DNA of 64,000 nt, taken from Flavobacterium johnsoniae. GTDB taxonomy: Bacteria > Bacteroidota > Bacteroidia > Flavobacteriales > Flavobacteriaceae. This document shows positions 26,769 to 36,198 of the stretch, in pieces. The stretch is from contig NZ_CP103794.1 of assembly GCF_030388325.1 (NCBI RefSeq), positions 3,658,001 through 3,722,000 of the forward strand. Direction: 5' to 3'. Made by a program: the position numbers and the translations under genes. The notes below the pieces were generated by a model, which had not been told where the DNA came from, did no database searches, and saw only the letters and a list, made by a program, of their open reading frames with translations. Each line of letters begins with the position of its first letter. Position 1 is the stretch's first letter.

Positions 26769-28052
26769 ATGAATAAAATAGATAATCCAAAACCAGAAAC
26801 CTGGTCAGAAATATTAAAAAGACCAACTCAAACTATTGATGATATTGAGGTTACGGTAAAAGAAATCTTCAGAGAAGTACAAAAAAAAGGAGATGAAGCG
26901 GTAGCAAAATACACTTCTATTTTTGACGGAATTTCTCAAGATAATTATGAAGTTTCTTTAGAAGAAATAAACGAAGCGATTGGGTTGATTCCAAATGAAT
27001 TAAAACAAGCAATTCAGTTAGCGAAAGACAATATTTATAAATTTCACAGAGCACAGAAAACAGATCGAGTTGAAGTAGAAACAATCGAAGGTGTTAATTG
27101 CTGGCAAGAAAAAAGACCAATTCAAAAAATTGGTTTATACATTCCGGGCGGAACTGCTCCCTTGTTTTCTACGGTTTTAATGTTGGCTGTTCCTGCTGAA
27201 ATTGCTGGTTGTAAAGAAATTGTATTGTGTTCTCCGCCAGATAAAAAAGGAAAAATTAATCCCGCTATTTTATACGCGGCAAATTTATGCGGTGTAACAA
27301 AAATCTTAAAAGTTGGCGGAATTCAAGCTATTGCTGGAATGACTTTCGGAACACAATCTATTCCGAAAGTATATAAAATCTTCGGACCTGGAAATCAATT
27401 TGTAACGGTAGCAAAACAATTAGCAACGCAATTTGGCGTTGCGATTGATATGCCTGCTGGACCTTCAGAATTATTAATTGTGGCAGATGATACAGCAATT
27501 CCAGCTTTCGTTGCCTCAGATTTGCTTTCTCAAGCAGAACACGGAACAGATAGTCAGGTAATTTTGGTTTCAACTTCTAGAAAATTAATCAACGAAGTAG
27601 AACAAGAAATTCAATCACAATTAGAAGTTTTGCCTAGAAAAGCTATTGCAGAAAAAACAATTGAAAGTTCGAAGTTGATTTTGGTTGAAAACGATCAGAT
27701 TGCTTTAGATTTAATTAATGAATATGGTCCAGAACACTTTATAATCTGTTCAGAATATGATGATTTCTATTGCAACGGAATCGTAAATGCGGGTTCAGTT
27801 TTCATTGGAAATTACACTCCAGAAAGTGCAGGAGATTATGCTTCTGGAACCAATCATACGCTGCCAACAAATGGTTATGCAAAAAATTACAGCGGTGTAA
27901 ATCTGGATAGTTTTATGAAATCAATGACTTTTCAAAAAATCTCTAAAAAAGGAATTCAAAATATCGGAAAAGCAATTGAATTAATGGCTGAAGCCGAAGG
28001 TTTACAAGCTCATAAAAATGCCGTTACGTTGAGATTGAAGAGTTTGGAATAA
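26769..28052 (+). CDS. hisD: Histidinol dehydrogenase
   Basis: Protein of 427 residues, the normal length, for the last two oxidations of histidine synthesis (histidinol to histidine, NAD and zinc dependent). It has YIPGGTAPLFSTVLMLAVPAEIAGC, KVGGIQAIAGMTFGT, FGPGNQFVTVAKQ, the zinc-site region SQAEHGTDSQVIL, and the C-terminal GDYASGTNHTLPTNGYAKNYSGV. Catalytic Glu and His lie in NEYGPEHF. It follows hisG after a 205-bp repeat-rich spacer. Confidence 0.96.
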   Translation: MNKIDNPKPETWSEILKRPTQTIDDIEVTVKEIFREVQKKGDEAVAKYTSIFDGISQDNYEVSLEEINEAIGLIPNELKQAIQLAKDNIYKFHRAQKTDRVEVETIEGVNCWQEKRPIQKIGLYIPGGTAPLFSTVLMLAVPAEIAGCKEIVLCSPPDKKGKINPAILYAANLCGVTKILKVGGIQAIAGMTFGTQSIPKVYKIFGPGNQFVTVAKQLATQFGVAIDMPAGPSELLIVADDTAIPAFVASDLLSQAEHGTDSQVILVSTSRKLINEVEQEIQSQLEVLPRKAIAEKTIESSKLILVENDQIALDLINEYGPEHFIICSEYDDFYCNGIVNAGSVFIGNYTPESAGDYASGTNHTLPTNGYAKNYSGVNLDSFMKSMTFQKISKKGIQNIGKAIELMAEAEGLQAHKNAVTLRLKSLE

Positions 28053-28064
28053 AAGACAAAGAGA

Positions 28065-28127
28065 GAAGAAAGAGACAAGAACCAAGATTTTATAAAGTCT
28101 TTCTTCTTGATTCTTGTTTCTTTCTTC
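28065..28127. repeat. Imperfect 23-bp inverted repeat between hisD and hisC
   Basis: The purine-rich arm at 28065-28087 (gaagaaagagacaagaacca...) is complementary to 28105-28127 with two mismatches. The word AAGAA/TTCTT recurs within each arm. Confidence 0.7.
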
Positions 28128-28143
28128 TTAAAAAAATAAAAAA

Positions 28144-29190
28144 ATGAAATTCGATATAAATATAATAACAAGAGAAAACGTAAAATCTTTAAAACCGTAT
28201 TCTTCTGCAAGAGATGAGTTTGAAGATTTTGATACAGCCGAAATGATTTTTTTGGATGCGAATGAAAATCCGTTTCAGAATGGAGTAAATCGTTATCCAG
28301 ATCCGCAGCAGAATTCTGTTAAAGCAATTTTGGCCAAAAATAATTTAACAAAACAAAGCCAGATTTTATTAGGGAATGGAAGTGATGAAGTTTTAGACTT
28401 GTTTTTTAGGGCTTTTTGTGAGCCTAATAAAGATAATATTATTTCATTACCGCCAACTTATGGAATGTATGGCGTTTTGGCGAATATTAATGCTGTTGAA
28501 AATAGAGAAATTTTACTATCAACAGACTTTCAGCCACAAGTAGAAAAGATTTTAGAAGCGGTTGATCAGAATACAAAAATTATCTTTTTATGTTCACCAA
28601 ATAACCCAACAGGAAATTCTTTTTCAGATGAAAGCGTGGTGAAACTGCTTCAAAACTTTAAAGGTTTAGTTGTAATTGATGAAGCTTATATTGATTTTTC
28701 TGAGAAAGAAAGCTGGCTGGTAGAAATTGATGCTTATCCAAATTTAGTGATTACACAAACTCTTTCTAAAGCGTATGGTTTGGCTGGAATTCGTTTGGGA
28801 ATTTGTTATGCTTCAGAAGCTGTTATTTCGGTTTTAAATAAAATAAAACCGCCTTATAATGTTAATGAATTAACGCAGCAAAGAGCAAAAGAAAGATTAA
28901 AAGATTCTGAAAAAATAAAACAAGAAATAGCTTCAATTATTGAACAAAGAGAAGAATTACTTAAAGTTTTACTTGAAGTTAGTTTTGTAGAAAAAGTGTA
29001 TCCGACAGAAGCCAATTTTATTCTTGCAAAAGTGGATGATGCTAATAAAAGATACAATCAATTAATCGAAAAAGGAATTGTAATTCGCAACAGAACGACG
29101 CAACCTTTATGCGAAAATTGTCTTCGTTTTACAATTGGAACAAAAGAAGAAAATGCGATTGTAATCAGAGAATTGAAATTATTGAAATAA
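28144..29190 (+). CDS. hisC: Histidinol-phosphate aminotransferase
   Basis: Protein of 348 residues, a PLP fold-type I transaminase converting imidazole acetol phosphate to histidinol phosphate. Motifs: LDANENPF, LGNGSDEVLDLFFRAFC, CSPNNPTGNSF, VIDEAYIDFS and the Schiff-base region TQTLSKAYGLAGIRLG. C-terminal LRFTIGTKEEN is usual. Between hisD and hisB, in pathway operon. Confidence 0.96.
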   Translation: MKFDINIITRENVKSLKPYSSARDEFEDFDTAEMIFLDANENPFQNGVNRYPDPQQNSVKAILAKNNLTKQSQILLGNGSDEVLDLFFRAFCEPNKDNIISLPPTYGMYGVLANINAVENREILLSTDFQPQVEKILEAVDQNTKIIFLCSPNNPTGNSFSDESVVKLLQNFKGLVVIDEAYIDFSEKESWLVEIDAYPNLVITQTLSKAYGLAGIRLGICYASEAVISVLNKIKPPYNVNELTQQRAKERLKDSEKIKQEIASIIEQREELLKVLLEVSFVEKVYPTEANFILAKVDDANKRYNQLIEKGIVIRNRTTQPLCENCLRFTIGTKEENAIVIRELKLLK

Positions 29191-29197
29191 CACAACA

Positions 29198-29230
29198 AGA
29201 CCTAACAGGTTTAAAAAAACTGTTAGGTCT
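29198..29230. repeat. 11-bp perfect inverted repeat between hisC and hisB
   Basis: AGACCTAACAG (29198-29208) and CTGTTAGGTCT (29220-29230) separated by 11 nt. Confidence 0.75.
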
Positions 29231-29244
29231 GAAACAATACAAAA

Positions 29245-30381
29245 ATGAAAAAAGTACTTTTTATCGATCGTGACGGAACGATTGTTTTAGAACCAGAAAA
29301 TTATCAATTAGACAGTTTAGATAAACTAGAATTTTACCCAAAAGCGTTTCAATATTTGGCTAAAATTGCTAATGAGTTAGATTACGAATTAGCAATGGTA
29401 ACCAATCAAGACGGATTAGGAACCGATAGTTTTCCTGAAGATACGTTTTGGCCAACACAAAATTTTATTCTAAAAGCTTTTGAAAATGAAGGAGTTGTTT
29501 TCGATGAAATTTTTGTAGACAGAACTTTTCCAGAAGAAAATGCACCGACACGCAAACCTAGAACAGGAATGTTGACAAAATATTTGAATAATCCAGAATA
29601 TGATTTAGATAATTCTTTTGTTTTAGGTGATCGTTTGACGGATGTTGAATTGGCGAAAAATCTTGGAGCAAAAGCTATTTTTATGAATAATAGTGATGGA
29701 GCGGGAAGTAATGAAATTTCAGCAAAACGCGAAGAATTAGACGAAACAATTGTTTTACAATCTATGGATTGGAAGACAATTTATGAGTTTTTGAAATTAG
29801 AAGCACGTTCAGCATCGATTACTCGTAAAACAAATGAAACCGATATTTATATCAATTTAAATCTTGATGGAACAGGAAAAAGCAAAATCGATACTGGAAT
29901 TGCCTTTTTCGATCATATGTTAGATCAAATTTCACGTCATGGTCAAATGGACTTAGAAATCCTTGTAAAAGGCGATTTAGAGGTTGATGAACATCATACA
30001 ATTGAAGATACAGCAATTGCATTAGGAGAAGTTTTCGCGAAAGCGTTAGGAACTAAATTAGGAATAGAACGTTACGGATTCTGTCTTCCAATGGACGATT
30101 GTTTGGCACAAGCAGCTATTGACTTTGGAGGAAGAAACTGGCTGATTTGGGAAACAGAATTTAAACGTGAAATGGTAGGGAAAATGCCAACTGAAATGTT
30201 TTATCATTTTTTCAAGTCATTCACAGACGGTGCAAAAGCGAACTTAAATATCAAAGCAGAAGGAATTAACGAACATCACAAAATTGAGGCAATCTTTAAA
30301 GCTTTCGCGAAAGCGATAAAAGTAGCCGTAAAAAGAGATACAGAAAAAATGATTTTGCCTTCGACGAAAGGAATGTTGTAA
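29245..30381 (+). CDS. hisB: Bifunctional histidinol-phosphatase / imidazoleglycerol-phosphate dehydratase
   Basis: Protein of 378 residues. The N-terminal HAD phosphatase (about 1-170) has the nucleophile motif IDRDGTIV with Asp8 and Asp10, then [12 protein letters not shown] and [16 protein letters not shown]. The C-terminal dehydratase (about 185-378) has [27 protein letters not shown] and [19 protein letters not shown], with the His/Glu clusters that bind manganese. The fused form carries out two non-consecutive steps of the pathway. Confidence 0.96.
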   Translation: MKKVLFIDRDGTIVLEPENYQLDSLDKLEFYPKAFQYLAKIANELDYELAMVTNQDGLGTDSFPEDTFWPTQNFILKAFENEGVVFDEIFVDRTFPEENAPTRKPRTGMLTKYLNNPEYDLDNSFVLGDRLTDVELAKNLGAKAIFMNNSDGAGSNEISAKREELDETIVLQSMDWKTIYEFLKLEARSASITRKTNETDIYINLNLDGTGKSKIDTGIAFFDHMLDQISRHGQMDLEILVKGDLEVDEHHTIEDTAIALGEVFAKALGTKLGIERYGFCLPMDDCLAQAAIDFGGRNWLIWETEFKREMVGKMPTEMFYHFFKSFTDGAKANLNIKAEGINEHHKIEAIFKAFAKAIKVAVKRDTEKMILPSTKGML

Positions 30382-30382
30382 A

Positions 30383-30446
30383 ACGCTATAAGCTATAGGC
30401 AATAGGCAATAAGCCTAAAGCTTACGGCTTAAAGCTTAAAGCTTTT
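30383..30446. repeat. Intergenic AAGCTTAA-word repeat between hisB and hisH
   Basis: GCTATAAGCTATAGGCAATAGG and CCTAAAGCTTACGGCTTAAAGC words form loosely complementary halves. It ends in a T run just before hisH. Confidence 0.55.
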
Positions 30447-30449
30447 TTA

Positions 30450-31043
30450 ATGAAAATAGTAATTATAAATTACGGAGCAGGAAATATTCAGAGCATTATG
30501 TTTGCTATTGAAAGACTAGGATTTAAAGCCGTTTTGAGTAATGATCGCGAAGAAATAAAATCGGCAGATAAAGTGATTTTTCCTGGCGTAGGCGAGGCGA
30601 GTTCGGCAATGATAAAACTTCGTGAAAGTGGTTTGGATAGCTTAATTCCTGAATTGAAACAGCCAGTTTTGGGAATTTGTCTCGGAATGCAATTGATGTG
30701 CAATAAAACTGAAGAAGGAAATACAGAAGGTTTAGGAATTTTTGATGTTGATGTTTTGAAATTTTCAAACAACGTAAAAGTGCCGCAAATGGGGTGGAAT
30801 CAGATTTATGATTTAAAAACCGATTTATTTAAAGATATTTCTGAAAATGAGTTTATGTATTTAGTTCATAGTTTTTACGCGCCAAATTGCGATGAAGCCA
30901 TTGCTACAACGAATTATGATGTTGAATATGCGTCAGCTTTGCAAAAAGATAATTTTTATGGAACTCAATTTCACCCAGAAAAAAGCGGTGATGTTGGGGA
31001 AAAGATTCTTGGAAACTTTTTAAAATTGAATTCCATTATTTAA
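30450..31043 (+). CDS. hisH: Imidazole glycerol phosphate synthase, glutaminase subunit
   Basis: Protein of 197 residues, a class I glutamine amidotransferase that supplies ammonia to HisF. Oxyanion and nucleophile motif LGICLGMQLM with Cys77, and the catalytic His/Glu pair in GTQFHPEKSG. NYGAGNIQS at the N-terminus is typical. Confidence 0.96.
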   Translation: MKIVIINYGAGNIQSIMFAIERLGFKAVLSNDREEIKSADKVIFPGVGEASSAMIKLRESGLDSLIPELKQPVLGICLGMQLMCNKTEEGNTEGLGIFDVDVLKFSNNVKVPQMGWNQIYDLKTDLFKDISENEFMYLVHSFYAPNCDEAIATTNYDVEYASALQKDNFYGTQFHPEKSGDVGEKILGNFLKLNSII

Positions 31044-31125
31044 ATTCCAAAATTAAAAATCAATAAAACATTAATCGATTTTGGAGAATCAAAAATCTAT
31101 AATCGTTAATCTAAAATCTAAAATT
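31044..31125. repeat. Intergenic AAATCTA-word repeat between hisH and hisA
   Basis: Tandem words of the type TAATCTAAAATCTAAAAT at 31105-31124, with TCGATTTTGG and CCAAAATT pieces upstream that are complementary in part. No terminator. Confidence 0.5.
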
Positions 31126-31127
31126 AA

Positions 31128-31853
31128 ATGCGAATAATACCAGCCATAGATATAATTGAAGGAAAATGCGTTCGTTTGTCCAAAGGTGATTATGACACCA
31201 AAATAATTTACAATGAAAATCCGCTTGAAGTAGCAAAATCATTTGAAGCGCATGGAATTGAATATTTACATTTAGTAGACTTAGACGGCGCAAAATCAAG
31301 TAAAATAGTCAATTATAAAATCTTAGAACAAATAGCAACACAAACGAGCTTGAAAATTGATTTTGGCGGTGGATTAAAATCGGATGATGATTTAAGAATC
31401 GCTTTTGAAAGCGGTGCAAATCAAATTACTGGCGGAAGTATCGCTGTAAAAAATAGAGCAATTTTCGAAAAATGGATTTCAGAATATGGTTCAGAAAAAA
31501 TCATTTTAGGTGCTGATGCAAAAGATGAAAAAATTGCAGTTTCTGGATGGTTAGAAGATTCAAATGAAGATTTAATTCCGTTTATAAAAGATTATATGAA
31601 AAAAGGAATTGAATATGTAATTTGTACTGATATTGCTAAAGATGGAATGCTTCAAGGTCCAAGTTTTGATTTATACAGCAAAATTTTAGCAGAAGCTAAA
31701 GGAATAAAATTAATCGCTTCTGGAGGAATTTCGACTTTCGACGAATTACCAAAATTGGCCGAATTAGGTTGCGAAGGAACAATTATCGGAAAAGCAATTT
31801 ACGAAGGCAGAATTACTTTGAAACAGTTAGAAAACTATATAATTGATTTATAG
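31128..31853 (+). CDS. hisA: Phosphoribosylformimino-5-aminoimidazole carboxamide ribotide isomerase
   Basis: Protein of 241 residues, a (beta/alpha)8 isomerase of step four. N-terminal [20 protein letters not shown] with the catalytic Asp in [17 protein letters not shown], second catalytic Asp region [15 protein letters not shown], and [11 protein letters not shown]. Internal half-barrel duplication shared with HisF. Confidence 0.96.
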   Translation: MRIIPAIDIIEGKCVRLSKGDYDTKIIYNENPLEVAKSFEAHGIEYLHLVDLDGAKSSKIVNYKILEQIATQTSLKIDFGGGLKSDDDLRIAFESGANQITGGSIAVKNRAIFEKWISEYGSEKIILGADAKDEKIAVSGWLEDSNEDLIPFIKDYMKKGIEYVICTDIAKDGMLQGPSFDLYSKILAEAKGIKLIASGGISTFDELPKLAELGCEGTIIGKAIYEGRITLKQLENYIIDL

Positions 31854-31923
31854 TTGTTAGTTGTCGGTTGATAGTTTATAGTATTAACCAGCAACAATCA
31901 ACCAATAACCAACAACCAAATTA
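31853..31923. repeat. Intergenic GTTG/CAAC-word inverted repeat between hisA and hisF
   Basis: GTTGTTAGTTGTCGGTTGATAG faces CAATCAACCAATAACCAACAAC, complementary with a few mismatches. The same type of words occurs at 13262-13337. Confidence 0.6.
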
Positions 31924-31926
31924 AAA

Positions 31927-32682
31927 ATGTTAGCAAAAAGAATAATACCTTGCTTAGATATAAAAAACGGAAGAACCGTAAAAGGCGTTAATTTCGTTGA
32001 CTTGCGTGACGCTGGAGATCCTGTGGAATTAGCTGAAATATATTCTGCTGAAGGGGCAGATGAATTGGTTTTTCTGGATATTTCTGCAACAGAAGAAAGA
32101 CGTAAAACGCTTGTAAATATGGTGAGAAGCGTGGCAGAGAAAATCAATATTCCGTTTACGGTTGGTGGTGGAATTTCATCTGTTGAAGATGTTGATATTC
32201 TGTTAAATAACGGAGCGGATAAAGTTTCGATCAATTCATCGGCAGTTAAAAATCCACAATTGATTAATGATTTGGCACAGAAATTTGGAAGTCAATGTGT
32301 TGTCGTTGCAATCGATGCCAAACAAATTGACAGACAATGGATTGTGCATTTAGTTGGAGGAAAAGTACCAACTGAATTGAATTTATTCGATTGGGCTGTA
32401 GAGGTGGCTGAACGAGGTGCGGGAGAAATTCTATTTACTTCGATGGATAACGACGGAACAAAAAATGGTTTTGCAAATGAAGCTTTGGCGAAACTTTCAG
32501 AATTGGTAAATATTCCGATTATTGCTTCTGGTGGAGCTGGAAATATTCAGCATTTCGTAGATTCGTTTAAAAAAGGAAAAGCCGATGCCGCTTTAGCAGC
32601 GAGTGTTTTTCACTTTAAAGAAATCGAAATAAAAGCTTTAAAACAAGAATTAAGAAATAATAATATAGAAGTTCGATTATAG
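31927..32682 (+). CDS. hisF: Imidazole glycerol phosphate synthase, cyclase subunit
   Basis: Protein of 251 residues, barrel partner of HisH that produces imidazole glycerol phosphate and [24 protein letters not shown] with catalytic Asp11, [30 protein letters not shown], the second Asp in [20 protein letters not shown] and [13 protein letters not shown] are all present. Confidence 0.97.
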   Translation: MLAKRIIPCLDIKNGRTVKGVNFVDLRDAGDPVELAEIYSAEGADELVFLDISATEERRKTLVNMVRSVAEKINIPFTVGGGISSVEDVDILLNNGADKVSINSSAVKNPQLINDLAQKFGSQCVVVAIDAKQIDRQWIVHLVGGKVPTELNLFDWAVEVAERGAGEILFTSMDNDGTKNGFANEALAKLSELVNIPIIASGGAGNIQHFVDSFKKGKADAALAASVFHFKEIEIKALKQELRNNNIEVRL

Positions 32683-32726
32683 TTTTGACTTTAAGACTTT
32701 GGACTTTACAACTTTAGACTAAAATT
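32683..32726. repeat. Intergenic ACTTT tandem words between hisF and hisIE
   Basis: ACTTT recurs about every 8-9 nt (gactttaagactttggactttacaactttagact). In contrast to its neighbours, no complementary half is visible. Confidence 0.5.
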
Positions 32727-33323
32727 ATGGAAATCGATATCAAAAGCGCACACGGATTAATTCCGGCTATAATTCAGGATTCAGAAACTAAAAATGTTTT
32801 GATGCTGGGTTATATGAACGAAGAATCGCTTCAAAAAACAATAGAAACACAGAAAGTAACATTTTTCAGCCGTTCAAAGCAAAGACTTTGGACAAAAGGC
32901 GAGGAGAGTGGCAATTTTTTGAATTTAGTAAGTATTAAAAATGACTGCGACGGCGACACGCTTTTGATTCAAGCAAAACCTGTTGGACCAACTTGTCACA
33001 CTGGTGCCGACACTTGCTGGCAAGAACCAAACGATGCTAATTATGGTTTTATTTCTCATTTAGAAAATACAATCAAAACAAGAAGAGAAAATGCTGATTC
33101 TGAAAAGAGTTATGTTGCTTCTTTATTCGAAAAAGGAATCAATAAAATTGCTCAAAAAGTAGGAGAGGAAGCTGTAGAAGTGGTTATTGAAGCAAAAGAT
33201 GATAATGATGATTTGTTTCTTAGCGAAAGCGCAGATTTATTATTTCATTACTTAATTCTGCTACAAGCAAAAGGTTATGAATTAAATGATGTTGTTCAAG
33301 TTTTGAAGAAACGTCAGAAGTAA
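32727..33323 (+). CDS. hisIE: Bifunctional phosphoribosyl-AMP cyclohydrolase / phosphoribosyl-ATP pyrophosphatase
   Basis: Protein of 198 residues. The N-terminal HisI domain (about 1-105) has LMLGYMNEESLQKT, FFSRSKQRLWTKGEESGN, DCDGDTLLIQ and the metal-binding GPTCHTGADTCW. The C-terminal HisE domain (about 110-198) has YVASLFEKGINKIAQKVGEEAVEVVIEAKDDND, a MazG-like helical pyrophosphohydrolase. Last gene of the operon. Confidence 0.96.
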   Translation: MEIDIKSAHGLIPAIIQDSETKNVLMLGYMNEESLQKTIETQKVTFFSRSKQRLWTKGEESGNFLNLVSIKNDCDGDTLLIQAKPVGPTCHTGADTCWQEPNDANYGFISHLENTIKTRRENADSEKSYVASLFEKGINKIAQKVGEEAVEVVIEAKDDNDDLFLSESADLLFHYLILLQAKGYELNDVVQVLKKRQK

Positions 33324-33330
33324 AATATTT

Positions 33331-33389
33331 TGTTTCAGGTTTCAAGTTTCAGGTCACTCCATAGAACTTGAAACTTGAAACCTGAAACA
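33331..33389. repeat. 21-bp perfect inverted repeat of GTTTCAR words
   Basis: 33331-33351 (TGTTTCAGGTTTCAAGTTTC plus A) is exactly complementary to 33369-33389. Each arm is a tandem of 7-nt words. It lies between convergent genes and could act as a weak bidirectional terminator, though there is no T run. Confidence 0.75.
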
Positions 33390-33397
33390 AATTAAAT

Positions 33398-34096
33398 TCA
33401 CTCTACAAACTCAAAAACAGCAAATTCTGCTGGTTGATGAAAACCAAATTTTAAACTCTTATAAGGTTGTAATGCAAGATATTCAATCGATTTACCGTAA
33501 TCAATTCTAAAAACATTTGCTTTCCATTTTGTGCCTACTTTTGGTTTTAGAAAATTAGCATTTTTAATCTTTTCAAGACTTGCAAAAGGAATTTTAATTT
33601 CAACAGTATAACCTTCAGAATTAATATTGCTTACTGTTTCCATTCCTTTAATGTTAAAACCAATTTCAGTTTTCCAGCCGCCGCATTCGGCTGAGATACA
33701 TTTCAGAAGTAAATCATAATTTGTAGAAAAAGCATTTACGCCAATTTCAACATAATTTTGTCCGTCTCCGTCTGGATCTATAAAAATTTCTACAAGATCA
33801 TCAGTATAAAATATTTGCGCATCTTTGGTTTGAGGTTTTCCAATTATATTAGAATCTTTGCAATTGTAAGCGATGTAAAGATTTTCTTCATTCCACGAAA
33901 GTGAAATAAAAGTGTTTTGCGTAGCTTTTTCTCCAGAATTATGAATCATAAACGGACCTAAAAAAGGTGTTTCCCAATCTGATAAATTTCCATCAATTAC
34001 TATTTGCTTTTCAGTTTTATGAACTGGAATATTTTGGGAATTTGAAGCAACCGAAAATAGTACAATTATAAAAGGAATGATTGCTTTAAATCTCAT
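33398..34096 (-). CDS. Secreted CBM9-like (carbohydrate-binding family 9) protein
   Basis: Protein of 232 residues from the start at 34096, which gives a good signal peptide (MRFKAIIPFIIVLFSVASNSQ). The longer frame to 34171 would bury it. The mature part has IVIDGNLSDWETPFLGPFM, SLSWNEENLYIAYNCKD, DLVEIFIDPDGDGQNYVEIGVN and VEIKIPFASLEK, the pattern of the CBM9-like domain found in secreted Bacteroidota proteins. Ligand unknown. Convergent with the his operon. Confidence 0.8.
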   Translation of the reverse strand: MRFKAIIPFIIVLFSVASNSQNIPVHKTEKQIVIDGNLSDWETPFLGPFMIHNSGEKATQNTFISLSWNEENLYIAYNCKDSNIIGKPQTKDAQIFYTDDLVEIFIDPDGDGQNYVEIGVNAFSTNYDLLLKCISAECGGWKTEIGFNIKGMETVSNINSEGYTVEIKIPFASLEKIKNANFLKPKVGTKWKANVFRIDYGKSIEYLALQPYKSLKFGFHQPAEFAVFEFVE

Positions 34097-34264
34097 ATTG
34101 TGAATTCTACAGTTTAAAAGCACTAAAATAGAGAAGAATAATGAATTTGACAGCATTTTTTTTATTCTCAAAATGATAAAAAACCAAAATTATTGATCTG
34201 AATGTTTACATTTGTTGAAGATTAAGCTGGTTTAATTACCTTATTTCTTTCAAATTTATAAATA

Positions 34265-35920
34265 ATGAGAAAATACTTCGGTGGCGTATTTATCGCCTTT
34301 TTAGTTGGTTTTACTGCTAATGCACAAGGACTTTTAAATAAGTCTGAGACTGCTTTTACACATCAAGATACTTTACGCGGAAGCATAACAAAAGAAAGAG
34401 CTTGGTGGGATTTGAAATATTATCATTTGGATGTGAAAGTTAAGCCTTCTGAAAAATTTATTTCGGGTTCAAACACAGTTCGTTATACTGTTTTAACAGA
34501 AAATGACAGAATGCAGATTGATTTGCAGCAGCCAATGAACATTACGAAAGTAACTCAGAATGGAAAAGAGCAAAAGTTTGAAAGAGATGGAAACGCTTTC
34601 TTCATTACTTTAACTGAAAAACAAAAAGTTGGAGATACAAAAGAGATTGTAATATCATATGAAGGAAAGCCTAAAGAAGCTGTTAGAGCTCCTTGGGACG
34701 GTGGATTTTCTTGGAAAAAAGATAAAAACGGAAAAGATTTTATTGCTACATCTTGTCAAGGTTTAGGAGCAAGTGTTTGGTGGCCTTGCAAAGATCATAT
34801 GTATGATGAAGTGGAGAATATGCTTATTAGTGTAAATGTTCCTGGAGATTTGACAGAAGTTTCTAACGGAAGATTGAAAAGCGTAAAAAAAGAAAAAGAC
34901 GGAACAAAAACCTTCAATTGGTATGTTTCGAATCCGATTAATAATTATGGTGTAAATATCAACATTGGTGATTACGTGAATTTTTCTGAAGTATTTAAAG
35001 GAGAAAAAGGCGATTTAGATTGTAATTACTATGTTTTGAGAGATAATTTAGCTTTAGCAAAAGAGCATTTTAAAGACGCTCCAAAAATGCTCAAAGCTTT
35101 CGAAAATTGGTTTGGACCTTATCCGTTTTACGAAGACAGTTATAAATTAGTTGAAGTTCCATATTTAGGAATGGAACACCAAAGTTCTGTTACTTACGGA
35201 AACCAATATAAACAAGGTTATTTAGGACGCGATTTAAGTGGAACTGGTTGGGGATTAAAGTTTGATTTTATTATTATTCATGAGTCTGGACACGAATGGT
35301 TTGCGAATAATATTACGTACAAAGACATCGCAGATATGTGGATTCATGAGAGTTTTACTAATTATTCTGAAAGCCTTTTCTTGGAGTATTATTATGGTAA
35401 AGATGCTGGTGCAGAATATGTGATTGGCTGCAGAAATAATATTGAAAATGATAAACCAATTATCGGTCATTATGATGTAAACAATGAAGGTTCTGGAGAT
35501 ATGTATCCGAAAGGCGCTAATATGTTGCACACAATTCGCCAAATTGTAAATGATGATGCAAAATGGAAATCTATTTTGAGAGGTTTAAATAAGACTTTTT
35601 ATCATCAAACCGTAACTTCAAAACAAATTGAAGATTATATTAACGAACAAGCTGGAATTAATTTTAATAGAGTTTATGCTCAATATTTAACTACAACTAA
35701 AATTCCGGTTTTTGAATACATGTTTAAAAATGGAACTTTAGGATATCATTGGACAAACTGTGTTTCTAAATTTGATATGCCAGTAAAAGTTAAAATCAAT
35801 GGTGTTGAAACTTGGCTAAAACCAACAACAGATTGGCAATCGGTTAAAACTGAGAATGAAGATAGAAAGCTTGAAGTTGATAAAAATTTCTATGTTACCA
35901 CTTCTAATATTGTGGAGTAA
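34265..35920 (+). CDS. M1-family zinc metallopeptidase (aminopeptidase)
   Basis: Protein of 551 residues with an N-terminal signal peptide (MRKYFGGVFIAFLVGFTANAQ). The N-terminal beta domain (YYHLDVKVKPSEKFISGSNTVRY) is followed by the thermolysin-like domain with YLGMEHQSSVTYGN and the zinc site HESGH at 339-343 with third ligand Glu362 in WIHESFTNY. It is shorter than full M1 enzymes because the C-terminal HEAT-like region is reduced, as in several periplasmic Bacteroidota members. A terminator follows. Confidence 0.9.
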   Translation: MRKYFGGVFIAFLVGFTANAQGLLNKSETAFTHQDTLRGSITKERAWWDLKYYHLDVKVKPSEKFISGSNTVRYTVLTENDRMQIDLQQPMNITKVTQNGKEQKFERDGNAFFITLTEKQKVGDTKEIVISYEGKPKEAVRAPWDGGFSWKKDKNGKDFIATSCQGLGASVWWPCKDHMYDEVENMLISVNVPGDLTEVSNGRLKSVKKEKDGTKTFNWYVSNPINNYGVNINIGDYVNFSEVFKGEKGDLDCNYYVLRDNLALAKEHFKDAPKMLKAFENWFGPYPFYEDSYKLVEVPYLGMEHQSSVTYGNQYKQGYLGRDLSGTGWGLKFDFIIIHESGHEWFANNITYKDIADMWIHESFTNYSESLFLEYYYGKDAGAEYVIGCRNNIENDKPIIGHYDVNNEGSGDMYPKGANMLHTIRQIVNDDAKWKSILRGLNKTFYHQTVTSKQIEDYINEQAGINFNRVYAQYLTTTKIPVFEYMFKNGTLGYHWTNCVSKFDMPVKVKINGVETWLKPTTDWQSVKTENEDRKLEVDKNFYVTTSNIVE

Positions 35921-35937
35921 GTTTTTAAAATCTCAAA

Positions 35938-35980
35938 AAAAAATCCCAAATTCCAATTTTCTTGGAGTTTGGGATTTTTT
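35938..35980 (+). terminator. Intrinsic terminator after the M1 peptidase
   Basis: AAATCCCAAA with TTCC pairs with GGAG and TTTGGGATTT, followed by T residues. Confidence 0.85.
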
Positions 35981-36002
35981 ACATATTTATTTTTTAGTAC
36001 AG

Positions 36003-36106
36003 TTTGTCATTTCGACGAAGGAGAAATCTTCGCAAGCAGCTCAGTAACGAAAGTCTAATCTTTGTGGAGTTTCTTGCGAAGATTTCTCCTTCGTCGAAAT
36101 GACAAA
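36003..36106. repeat. REP-like palindromic element, copy A (34-bp perfect arms)
   Basis: 36003-36036 is exactly complementary to 36073-36106. The 36-nt spacer contains AATCTTTGTGGA, which is shared with copy B at 48580-48681. Located between convergent genes, flanked by terminators. Confidence 0.85.
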
Positions 36107-36135
36107 AAAAGCCTTGAAATTCAAGGCTTTTTTTA
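36104..36135. terminator. Bidirectional intrinsic terminator
   Basis: AAAAAGCCTTGAA and TTCAAGGCTTTTT arms with A and T runs. It serves the minus-strand gene ending at 36199 and may back up the peptidase terminator. Confidence 0.85.
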
Positions 36136-36198
36136 TTGGAATTTGGACCCGAGCGATAGCGAATAGGCGAAGCAATTTAAAAATTGTAATTTAAACAT

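Noticed and set aside
28010..28210. Antisense frame of 66 codons over hisD-hisC spacer
   Set aside because: Composition arises from the inverted repeat; no family features.
33331..33389. GTTTCAR tandem words as a CRISPR array
   Set aside because: Unit of 7 nt without unique spacers and inverted halves; no cas genes in the window.
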